11,673 nt of DNA from DATMNI01 sp035570275 (GTDB lineage: Bacteria > Acidobacteriota > Terriglobia > Bryobacterales > Bryobacteraceae): NCBI GenBank assembly GCA_035570275.1, contig DATMNI010000198.1, positions 1-11,673 on the forward strand. Direction: 5' to 3'. The notes beneath the pieces are model-generated. The model did not search any database, was not told where the DNA came from, and saw nothing but the letters and a program-made list of their open reading frames with translations. The position numbers were made by a program, and so were the translations under genes. Positions within the stretch are counted from its first letter, which is position 1; each line of letters opens with the position of its first letter. Of the stretch, positions 1-6,205 are shown piece after piece.

Positions 1-336
1 AGCTCCCCGCCGACCCCGTACCGTGGTCAGACAGCCGTTCGGGTTTTAAGGCCCTACGGGAAGTTCAGTACCACCGTACGTGCAACGCTTGCTGGCCAGC
101 AAGACAACCGTTGAAAATATTTCTGCCGCCTTAAAATCAAACACTTCCAGCCTTTCATACCTTCCTCACGCAAACACCGTCTGCTACAGTCGAACCAGAA
201 GGAGTTGCCCACCGCGATTCCTTCAACGGTTTTCTTGCTGGCCAGCAAGCGTTGCACGTACGGTGGTACTGAACTTCCCGTAGGGCCTTAAAACCCGAAC
301 GGCTGTCTGACCACGGTACGGGGTCGGCGGGGAGCT
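1..336. repeat. Long inverted repeat: 115-base arms, 106-base centre
   Basis: Bases 1-115 are the reverse complement of 222-336 with a single mismatch (base 105, c, opposite base 232, t, where g would be expected). Both outer ends read AGCT. The left arm starts at the first base of the window, so the true arm may be longer. Each arm contains a perfect 16-base palindrome CTTGCTGGCCAGCAAG (88-103 and 234-249). The centre (116-221) is clearly AT-richer than the rest of the window. Open frames on the two strands here mirror each other, as expected from the symmetry, and none looks like a known protein. It could be a foldback or miniature element, two convergent copies of a repeated 3' end, an invertible segment, or an assembly artefact at a contig end. 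The repeat itself is certain; its nature is not. Confidence 0.9.
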
Positions 337-400
337 CTTGGGTGGAAACCCATAACACTGGGTGGTGTGCGGATAGCGATTGTCGCCGTCCCATCTGGTA

Positions 401-700
401 TCAGAGGAAATGCACTAAATCGGCAACGATATGTCCGCCATTCAGCGGGCCTAGATCATCGAAGGTGCTTTCCAAACCATTGGGCGGCCGACACGCACGG
501 CGATAAGTCCGAGGGGACAACCCCAAAAGCCCGGCCGCCCGCAACGAATTCTACTTAATCTCCGGGCACAAGTGTGTGTCTTTCGTCCTAACTTCCCAAT
601 TATAGAGCCGACAATAGCCGCAACCCTCTGGTTCGGGAGGTGTTTGAGTCTGCACGCAACCATTGCACCCTCCGCCGCATCTAACTGTTTGTAGATGCAT
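401..700 (-). pseudogene. Possible decayed gene with HTH-like stretch and Cys-rich upstream part
   Basis: This covers most of the 358-base stretch (337-694) without an intact gene. In one minus-strand frame, from an ATG at 700, there are 49 codons rich in cysteine (CGGGCNGC at residues 8-15, CGYC at 27-30, a further Cys at 45) ending in TAG (553-551). The same frame then stays open for about 49 codons to TGA at 401, and this second part contains LRAAGLLGLSPRTYRR. That resembles the helix-turn-helix of Fis-like or transposase/regulator N-terminal domains (AAxLLGxSxRTxRR). There is no Shine-Dalgarno sequence before the ATG, whose first bases overlap the start of the plus-strand hydrolase gene. 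It may be a relic interrupted by a stop, a tiny Cys-rich protein, or chance. Nothing else recognisable lies in this gap. Confidence 0.25.
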
Positions 701-1627
701 CGGCGAACAGTGGTAAGAGGTGTCGGCTTTGCCGGAGTCGCCGGCCTCGGGAGCTTTGTCTATCGCGCCGCACCCGAGTTCTGGAAACGTGTCTCGCAGG
801 ACCGCAAGCGCGCGGTATTGCCCGCGCCTCATCGGCCCGATCCGAAGTCCTGGGGCGACCGCGGTCTATACGCTGCCTGGCTCGGCCACGCTACGGTGCT
901 GTTGAAGATCGACGGCTTCACGCTGCTGACCGATCCGGTTTTCAGCACGCGCGTTGGCATCGGCCTCGGACCGGTGACGCTGGGCCTGAAGCGCCTCGTC
1001 GAGCCGGCGCTCAACATCGTGGATCTGCCGAAGATTGACCTCGTCCTGTTGTCTCATGCCCACATGGACCATTTCGATCTGCCCAGTTTGCGCCGCCTGG
1101 AAAGCCGCGGCGCCGCGGTGGTGACGGCGGCCAAAACCAGCGACCTGCTGCGGGTGAACCGCTACGGCAGCGTGCGCGAACTGGGTTGGGGAGAGCGCGC
1201 CGTCATCGGGCCGCTAGACATTCGCGCCTTCCAGGTGAACCATTGGGGCGCGCGCATGCGCAACGACACCTACCGGGGCTATAACGGCTACACCATCGAG
1301 TCCGGCCGTTACCGTGTCCTTTTTGGGGGAGATACCGCGGTAACCACGGCCTTCCGCAGCCTCAGGAAGTCGCGCCCGTTCGATCTGGGGATCATGCCCG
1401 TGGGAGCTTACGACCCGTGGATCCGCGCCCACTGCACGCCGGAACAGTCGTGGCAGATGGCCAATGACGCCGGCGTGGAGTCTTTCCTGCCGGTGCATCA
1501 CCAAACCTTCGCGCTCAGCCGCGAACCGTATCTGGAGCCCATTGAGCGCATCCAGGCCGCGGCCGGCAGGAACGCCGATCGGGTGGCCGTGCGGCGGATC
1601 GGCGAGGAATTCCAGGTCATCTTGTAA
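695..1627 (+). CDS. MBL-fold metallohydrolase, NAPE-PLD/UlaG-like
   Basis: The 310-residue protein is a metallo-beta-lactamase-fold hydrolase of the group that includes NAPE-phospholipase D and UlaG-like lactonases. Visible metal-site motifs are HAHMDH (His121, His123, Asp125, His126), NHWGAR (His183), GGDTA (Asp213) and a C-terminal VHHQTF (His268/269). The WLGHATVLL stretch (62-70) and PVGAYDPW (235-242) are also characteristic of the NAPE-PLD-like branch. The first 23 residues, MHRRTVVRG plus a hydrophobic run, look like a twin-arginine or membrane-anchor signal, suggesting action at or outside the membrane. The substrate cannot be told: phospholipid, lactone or another ester are all possible. 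The ATG at 695 immediately follows an in-frame TAG, so the gene cannot start earlier. There is no obvious ribosome site, and a start a few codons later (GTG 710) remains possible. It has no operon partner; the next gene is 182 bases away. Confidence 0.9.
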   Translation: MHRRTVVRGVGFAGVAGLGSFVYRAAPEFWKRVSQDRKRAVLPAPHRPDPKSWGDRGLYAAWLGHATVLLKIDGFTLLTDPVFSTRVGIGLGPVTLGLKRLVEPALNIVDLPKIDLVLLSHAHMDHFDLPSLRRLESRGAAVVTAAKTSDLLRVNRYGSVRELGWGERAVIGPLDIRAFQVNHWGARMRNDTYRGYNGYTIESGRYRVLFGGDTAVTTAFRSLRKSRPFDLGIMPVGAYDPWIRAHCTPEQSWQMANDAGVESFLPVHHQTFALSREPYLEPIERIQAAAGRNADRVAVRRIGEEFQVIL

Positions 1628-1642
1628 GCGCCACATTGTGGG

Positions 1643-1678
1643 GCAGGTTGTTAACCTGCGGCGGATTGGCAATCCGCC
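1643..1678. repeat. Tandem double hairpin downstream of the hydrolase gene
   Basis: Two adjacent perfect hairpins lie 15 bases after the hydrolase stop codon. The first is GCAGGTT-GTT-AACCTGC (1643-1659); the second is GGCGGATT-GGC-AATCCGCC (1660-1678). No T-run follows, so a classical intrinsic terminator is not shown, though the structure could still pause polymerase or protect the 3' end. The second stem shares the core GATTGGCAATC with a hairpin at 4958-4972 (there GATTGCCAATC, which is its reverse complement), suggesting a dispersed short palindromic repeat family. Confidence 0.7.
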
Positions 1679-1728
1679 TGCCTCGGCGACGGACAACACT
1701 TCGCCGTTTGCCAATTAGCCCCGCCGCA

Positions 1729-1771
1729 TTTCCCTCTTTCTCCTTCTCTTTCCGCTCTTCCCGCCTTCCCT
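1729..1771. other. Polypyrimidine tract upstream of padR
   Basis: Of 43 bases, only two are purines (G at 1754 and 1763). The tract ends at the -35-like element of the padR promoter. No coding frame uses it. It may be a simple slippage tract, or it may affect local DNA structure near the promoter. Confidence 0.6.
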
Positions 1772-1826
1772 GTTGACTTTCAACAGAAGCGAGGGCATAC
1801 TCTCTGTTGATGGGCAACAGAAGCGA
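1770..1826 (+). promoter_or_regulatory. padR promoter with a duplicated dyad (probable PadR operator)
   Basis: A 23-base block is present twice, at 1770-1792 and 1804-1826, 34 bases apart. Each copy begins with the dyad CTGTTG-N5-CAACAG (1770-1786 and 1804-1820), and the copies differ only in the five spacer bases. A sigma70-like promoter sits among them: TTGACT (1773-1778), 17 bases, CATACT (1796-1801). The first dyad covers the -35 box and the second contains the padR ATG (1810) in its spacer. PadR proteins are dimers that commonly bind dyads in their own promoters, so autorepression is the natural reading. Transcription would start around 1808-1810, so the mRNA may be leaderless; no Shine-Dalgarno sequence precedes the ATG. 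Confidence 0.6.
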
Positions 1827-2214
1827 CTCCAAGTCCGAACCGCGGCGATCCGAAGTCCCCTATGGCACTCTTGACCTGATGGTATTGAAGACGCTCGATG
1901 CCATCGGGGATGGGACAAAGGCGGGCACGCTTCACGGTTACGGCATCGCGCGGCGCATCGAACAGGTGGCGGATGGGTCGCCGGATCTCGACCTGAAACT
2001 CAACCTCAAACTCAACCAGGGGACCATCTATCCCGCTCTGCTGCGGCTGGAGCAGCGCGGTTGGCTCTCGAGCGAGTGGGGCACCAGCGACAACAACCGC
2101 CGCGCCCGTTTCTACTCCATCACCCGCTCGGGGCGAAAGCAATTGACCGCCGAAACCCGGAACTGGTCGCGCACGGTCGCCATGGTGAACCGCCTGCTGG
2201 AGGGCGAATCGTGA
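1810..2214 (+). CDS. PadR-family transcriptional regulator (acidobacterial type)
   Basis: This is a 134-residue winged-helix regulator. Features in order: LDLMVLKTL (21-29, helix 1), LHGYGIARRIEQ (41-52), QGTIYPALLRLEQRGWLSSEW (70-90, recognition helix and wing start) and DNNRRARFYSITRSGRKQL (94-112, wing and helix 4). This matches the acidobacterial PadR group that is co-encoded with orphan FtsX/MacB-type permeases. Between helices 2 and 3 there is an unusual DLDLKLNLKLN run (59-69) coded by a 12-base direct repeat (1993-2004, 2005-2016). ATG 1810 is preferred; the TTG at 1807 is a weaker alternative and neither has a Shine-Dalgarno site. The stop codon overlaps the permease GTG (GTGA, 2211-2214), so the two are co-transcribed and probably translationally coupled. 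It likely represses its own operon through the dyads around the promoter; the inducer is unknown. Confidence 0.92.
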   Translation: MGNRSDSKSEPRRSEVPYGTLDLMVLKTLDAIGDGTKAGTLHGYGIARRIEQVADGSPDLDLKLNLKLNQGTIYPALLRLEQRGWLSSEWGTSDNNRRARFYSITRSGRKQLTAETRNWSRTVAMVNRLLEGES

Positions 2215-4916
2215 CCCGCCTTCGTATGCTGATCGGCCGCATGCTGATCGGCCGTATGCTGATCGGCCGCATGCTGGGCATAGGCCGCACCGATGCCGAG
2301 CTGGATGAAGAGATCGGCGGCCATCTCGACCTCATGGCGCGCGATTACGAACGTCGCGGCATGTCCCCCGAGGAAGCGCGCAACGCGGCGCGGCGCGCCT
2401 TCGGTGGTGTCACGCAAGTCAAGGAAGTCTACCGGCAGCAACGCCGCCTGCCGTTTCTCGACACGATCGCTCAGGACTTGACATACGCCCTCCGCCAACT
2501 GCGCAAGAACCCAGGCTTCGCCATCGCAGCCGTGCTTACGCTGGCCTTGGGGATCGGCGCCAACGCCGCCATCTACCAGGTGCTGGACGCGGTGCTGCTG
2601 CGCCCGCTGCCCGTCAAAGACCCGCGGCGTCTGGTGCTGGTGCAGCTTCGCGAGAACGGCAGGCCGGTCAATTTCACGTACCCGCTATTCCGCGAAATGG
2701 CCGCGCGCCAACAGGTGCTGGACGGCCTCTTCGCCAGCAGCGACTTCCCGATGCACAGTCCCGTGATGCGCGGCCACGGAACTGTCAAATCCGCACCCCT
2801 CAAGTCCGCGCGCGGCGCCCTGGTGACGGGCGATTACTTCCGCGTGCTCGGCATCCCGGCCAGCTTGGGCCGCGTGTTTACGGCGGCTGACGACCACCAG
2901 ACGGCGCCCGTGGCGGTGATCAGCCACGCCTTCTGGGATCGGGAATTCGGTCGCAGCCCCGCGGCCATCGGCCAGGTACTGGAGATCAATAAAGCGGTCG
3001 TTACGATCATCGGCGTGGCGCCCGCCGGATTCTTCGGCGAACGCGTGGGCGGGGCCCCGGACGTCTGGCTTCCCATGGCTCTGGAACCGCAGGTGATGGC
3101 CATGGATTGGCTCGACGCGCCGACCGCCAATTGGCTCACAGTGATGGCTCGGCTCCGTCCCCACGGGACGGCCTCGCAGGCGCAGAAGCCCCTCGATGGG
3201 CTCTATCATCAATTGCTCGATTTCACCATGCGGCGGGAAGGCGTGCGCGAGCGCCGGCTCGATCTGGAACCAGCCGCGGGCGGCATCAACAATCTGCAAG
3301 GCCAGTTTAGGAGCCCGCTCCTATTCCTGATGGCGGTGGTCGGGTTGGTATTGCTTATCGCCTGTTGCAACCTCGCGAGCCTGCTGCTGGGCCGCGCCTC
3401 GGCCCGCGCGCACGAGATGGGTGTGCGGCTGGCACTGGGCGCGCCGCGGGCGCGGTTGGTCCGCCAGTTGCTTACGGAGAGTTTCCTGCTGGCGTCGCTT
3501 GGCGCGTCGCTGGCGCTGCTGCTGGCCTGGCGGGGCGCGTACGCGTTGGTGGCGCTCGCTTCGCCCGCTGGGGACTGGCAGCTTCCGTTAGGCATCGGCT
3601 GGCGCGCCCTGGCTTTCACGGCGGGGGTCGCCCTGCTGGCAACGTGCCTGTTTGGCCTCGCGCCGGCGGTGGCGGGCACCCGCCTGGATGTCCACGCCGC
3701 GCTGCAGGCCGGTTGGCGCGGCCATACGGGGACGCGGTCGAGACACTGGCTGGCGAAGTTCCTGGTAGTCGCCCAGCTCTCCGTTGCGCTGCTCCTGCTG
3801 TCGGGCGCGGCACTGCTGGTGCGGTCGCTTTGGAACTTGCGCCACCAGGATTTCGGCTTCCGCCGCGACGGCGTTCTGATGGTGGACCTGCCCGTGGAGT
3901 TCTCGAAGACCCTGATGGCCCGGCACAACGCGCTGCGCCAGCCGCTGTGGGAGCGGATGAATGCGCTGCCCGGTGTGCAATCGGCCGCGCTCTCCGGCTT
4001 CGGATTGATGGGGAATATGCAACTCACCGGCTACTTGTCGTCGCCGGAGCGGCCTTTTGGGGACGGCGATTTCGTGCGCCTGATTCGCGTCTCGCCTCGC
4101 TACTTCGAGACCATGGGAATCCGCATCACGGCCGGCCGCCCGATCACGTCGGACGATCGCCAGGATGCGCCCAAGGTCGCGGTGCTGAGCGAAACGGCGG
4201 CCGTCACCCTGTTCGGCGGCGCGGACGCCGCGGTGGGCCGCTTCGTTTCGCTGAACAAACGCTTCGATGCCAGGACTGCCTGGGAAGTGGCGGGCGTCGC
4301 CCGCAACGTGCGCTTTGCCGACCCGCGCGACCCGTTCGGCATGCTGATCTACATGCCGCTGGCGCAGCAGCCGGCGCCGGCCACCGCGGTGATGCTGCGC
4401 ACTCCGGGCGATCCCGCCAGGCTGGTGGCGCCGGTGCGCGCGGTCCTGCATGAACTGGACCCGAACCTGTTGATCGGCGAAGTGACCACGCTGGCCGATG
4501 CCATCGATTCCAAGCTGGCGCGCGAACGCACGCTGGCGCTGCTCTCCACGTGCTTCGGCCTGTTGGCGCTGGCGCTGACCAGCGTCGGCGTCTATGGCGT
4601 GATCTCATACGCCGTCGTGCGGCGAACCCAGGAGATCGGGATTCGCCTGGCCTTGGGCGCCGCCCGCCGCACGGTGGCAAAAATGTTGATGCGCGATGTG
4701 GGGGTGCTGGTTGGTTTGAGCCTGCTCCTCGGCGGTGCGGGCGCGGTAACCATGGCACGGGCCATGCGCACCATGCTGTGGAACTTCGGACCCGCCGAGT
4801 ACGGACTGCTCCTGATGGCGGCGCTGCTGCTGGCGCTGGTTGCCGCCGCCGCCGGCGCACTGCCGGCCCGCCGCGCCGCGCGTCTGGACCCGATGGAGGC
4901 TCTGCGCCGGGAGTGA
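2211..4916 (+). CDS. ADOP-family duplicated permease (FtsX/MacB-like, no ATPase)
   Basis: A start at GTG 2211 gives 901 residues. It is supported by GGAGGG (2199-2204) six bases upstream and by the overlap with the padR stop. Order of parts: a short basic N-terminus with MLIGR three times (6-20); the soluble helix-rich segment typical of PadR-linked permeases (about 28-78, DAELDEEIGGHLDLM...); transmembrane helix 1 (about 103-125); a MacB-type periplasmic region; an FtsX block with three helices (about 369-490); a second half starting with another helix (about 515-540), a second periplasmic region, and a final FtsX block (about 775-895) ending PARRAARLDPMEALRRE. The two-fold duplication and the lack of an ABC ATPase nearby define the family. 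Its transported or sensed substrate is unknown; MacB homologues move macrolides, peptides or lipoproteins by mechanotransmission. No frameshift is seen. Confidence 0.93.
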   Translation: MTRLRMLIGRMLIGRMLIGRMLGIGRTDAELDEEIGGHLDLMARDYERRGMSPEEARNAARRAFGGVTQVKEVYRQQRRLPFLDTIAQDLTYALRQLRKNPGFAIAAVLTLALGIGANAAIYQVLDAVLLRPLPVKDPRRLVLVQLRENGRPVNFTYPLFREMAARQQVLDGLFASSDFPMHSPVMRGHGTVKSAPLKSARGALVTGDYFRVLGIPASLGRVFTAADDHQTAPVAVISHAFWDREFGRSPAAIGQVLEINKAVVTIIGVAPAGFFGERVGGAPDVWLPMALEPQVMAMDWLDAPTANWLTVMARLRPHGTASQAQKPLDGLYHQLLDFTMRREGVRERRLDLEPAAGGINNLQGQFRSPLLFLMAVVGLVLLIACCNLASLLLGRASARAHEMGVRLALGAPRARLVRQLLTESFLLASLGASLALLLAWRGAYALVALASPAGDWQLPLGIGWRALAFTAGVALLATCLFGLAPAVAGTRLDVHAALQAGWRGHTGTRSRHWLAKFLVVAQLSVALLLLSGAALLVRSLWNLRHQDFGFRRDGVLMVDLPVEFSKTLMARHNALRQPLWERMNALPGVQSAALSGFGLMGNMQLTGYLSSPERPFGDGDFVRLIRVSPRYFETMGIRITAGRPITSDDRQDAPKVAVLSETAAVTLFGGADAAVGRFVSLNKRFDARTAWEVAGVARNVRFADPRDPFGMLIYMPLAQQPAPATAVMLRTPGDPARLVAPVRAVLHELDPNLLIGEVTTLADAIDSKLARERTLALLSTCFGLLALALTSVGVYGVISYAVVRRTQEIGIRLALGAARRTVAKMLMRDVGVLVGLSLLLGGAGAVTMARAMRTMLWNFGPAEYGLLLMAALLLALVAAAAGALPARRAARLDPMEALRRE
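2226..2270 (+). repeat. Three tandem 15-base units in the permease gene
   Basis: ATGCTGATCGGCCGC occurs at 2226-2240, 2241-2255 (last base T) and 2256-2270, followed by a partial ATGCTG copy. It encodes MLIGR three times at the cytoplasmic N-terminus of the permease. The unit length is a multiple of three, so copy-number changes would lengthen or shorten the protein without a frameshift. Each unit also offers an in-frame ATG. Confidence 0.95.
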
Positions 4917-4957
4917 CCGCCTTCCCTGCCCCGGCAATCAATTCGCCGCACCCGAAA

Positions 4958-4972
4958 CAGATTGCCAATCTG
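4958..4972. repeat. Short hairpin between permease and secreted-protein genes
   Basis: CAGATT-GCC-AATCTG is a perfect six-pair hairpin 42 bases after the permease stop. Its core is the reverse complement of the second hairpin at 1660-1678. No T-run follows. It may be a transcript-end structure or a member of a dispersed palindrome family. Confidence 0.55.
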
Positions 4973-5025
4973 CCGACCGCGTGAAACCGCGGCACTCGGG
5001 GTGAGATGATTGGGAGAGGTGGCAA

Positions 5026-5970
5026 ATGCGGAAATGTTCCAGGCGCGGATTCGCCGGGTTTCTTCTGGCCCCGCTCCTTCGCCCTCTTCGCCTCAGCGGC
5101 CAATCCCCGGCCACTGCGCCCGTACCCCCGCCGCCGCCAAATCCGGGCGAGCCTGCGGCGGCGGCCTCATCGCGGACCACGTCCCGTACCTACCGTGCCG
5201 ACGCCGTAGTTCTGTTCCTCGGGATTTCCATCTACCGGCGCGCGGGAGTGGGAGGCGGACAGGCTTCGCTGGAGGAGACGGGCGAAGGCGCGTCCCTGCG
5301 CCGCACGCTCTTCTTCTCGGGAGGCTCGGACCCGAAGCGCGCCCACGGATTGAGCCGGCTCGGTTGGATGCGCGAAGTGGTGCTTGGACCCGCTTCCGCG
5401 CCGTCCCAAGCCGACTACTTCGGCGTGCTCACTTCGTCACCGGAAGAAAGTCTGGAGCACGCCCGCCAGTCGGTCGCCGCCCCGGCATCCGGCCGCAGCC
5501 TCTTCAGCGCCGTGAGCGGCCGCAATACCGCCGGCCACAGCCGCAGCGCCGTCACCCATTTCGAATTCGCCGCCGGCGCCATCTGGTCCGACAGCAGCCT
5601 GATTGAGCAGGCGCAATCCACGTTTCACGACGGCGTAGATTGGCACGAGACTTCCTGGCCGAAGTCGCCGAACCAGGCGCCGCCCACGTTTCTTTTTCAA
5701 CTGGCAGCTCTGTTGAAGCAACGGACCCGCCGCGCCGTGGGCCGGTATGTCTACAATGAGCAGGAGTATCTGGTGGAGCTCGATTCACCTGAAACCGGCC
5801 GCGATCGCGACCACCTGCGGCCGGTCCGCGGCATGATCCGCAACCTGCGCACGGGTCGCGACTATCTCTTCCGCCTGTGGCTGGACGAGGCTTCCGATTC
5901 CGTTGTGCCCGTCCGCATTGAGTTTCAACCGCGCTCGTTTTTGCGGCTCACTTTCGAAGCCGTGCCTTAG
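5026..5970 (+). CDS. Secreted protein of unknown function with Tat-like signal
   Basis: This 314-residue protein has no family I recognise. The N-terminus MRKCSRRGFAGFLLAPLL (1-18) fits a twin-arginine signal (SRRGF followed by a hydrophobic run), with possible cleavage near SGQSPA (24-29). A Pro/Ala-rich linker follows (about 29-50, with PPPPP at 34-38). The mature part seems globular: a hydrophobic strand VVLFLGISIY (61-70), a central segment with WSDSSLIEQAQSTF (187-200) and TFLFQLAALLKQ (221-232), and a C-terminal half rich in beta-prone sequence (YVYNEQEYLVELD, RDYLFRLWLDE, VVPVRIEF, RLTFEA). The C-terminus recalls outer-membrane lipoprotein-like beta folds that carry lipid or glycan, but this is only an impression. 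The start is supported by GGGAGAGG at 5012-5019. It lies 109 bases after the permease on the same strand, so co-expression is possible. Confidence 0.85.
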   Translation: MRKCSRRGFAGFLLAPLLRPLRLSGQSPATAPVPPPPPNPGEPAAAASSRTTSRTYRADAVVLFLGISIYRRAGVGGGQASLEETGEGASLRRTLFFSGGSDPKRAHGLSRLGWMREVVLGPASAPSQADYFGVLTSSPEESLEHARQSVAAPASGRSLFSAVSGRNTAGHSRSAVTHFEFAAGAIWSDSSLIEQAQSTFHDGVDWHETSWPKSPNQAPPTFLFQLAALLKQRTRRAVGRYVYNEQEYLVELDSPETGRDRDHLRPVRGMIRNLRTGRDYLFRLWLDEASDSVVPVRIEFQPRSFLRLTFEAVP

Positions 5971-5979
5971 TGCCAGACG

Positions 5980-6043
5980 CCAGGGGGGCCAGGGGCCAGG
6001 GGCCAGCGACTGGGGCCGGGGGCCAGGGCCAGCGACTGGGGCC
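5980..6043. repeat. GGGGCCA tract with a 17-base direct repeat
   Basis: Directly after the secreted-protein gene, units of GGGGCCA recur in tandem (about 5985-6004). GGCCAGCGACTGGGGCC is then present twice, at 6001-6017 and 6027-6043 (26-base period). Each copy is itself partly self-complementary. The rest of the gap to the next gene (6044-6205) contains weak promoter-like boxes (TTGAGT 6131-6136, TACAAC 6155-6160) and the purine-rich ribosome site of the enolase-family gene. The tract is non-coding. Confidence 0.75.
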
Positions 6044-6205
6044 AGGCACCAGGAGCGGAAACCAGTGGCCCGGGGGAAGGTGCGGCCCACCGGGCCCGGC
6101 CTTCTTGACGCCGTGCGACGAGGAATCCTTTTGAGTACAATCGTGGGGCCAGAGTACAACTTGCCGATTTATCTGAGCGGCAGGGGATCGGGAAAGGAAA
6201 AGAAA

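Noticed and set aside
1..394. Open frames within the inverted repeat, including minus-strand 394-155 and readings such as RPYGKFSTTVRATLAG in both arms
   Set aside because: The symmetry produces mirrored frames on both strands, none has a ribosome site or known family, and codon use is unlike the confirmed genes. A shared convergent 3' end remains only a possibility.
1214..1714. Minus-strand frame of 166 codons opposite the hydrolase gene
   Set aside because: It is antisense to a gene with complete metal-binding motifs and has no recognisable domain; long shadow frames are expected at this GC content.
6105..6141. TTGACG ... TACAAT as the promoter of the enolase-like gene
   Set aside because: The spacing between the boxes is 25 bases, too long for a sigma70 promoter.
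5903..6205. Extended N-terminus of the enolase-like gene from 5903
   Set aside because: It would overlap the previous gene and translate the GGGGCCA repeat; the ribosome site and Tat signal at 6206 fix the start.
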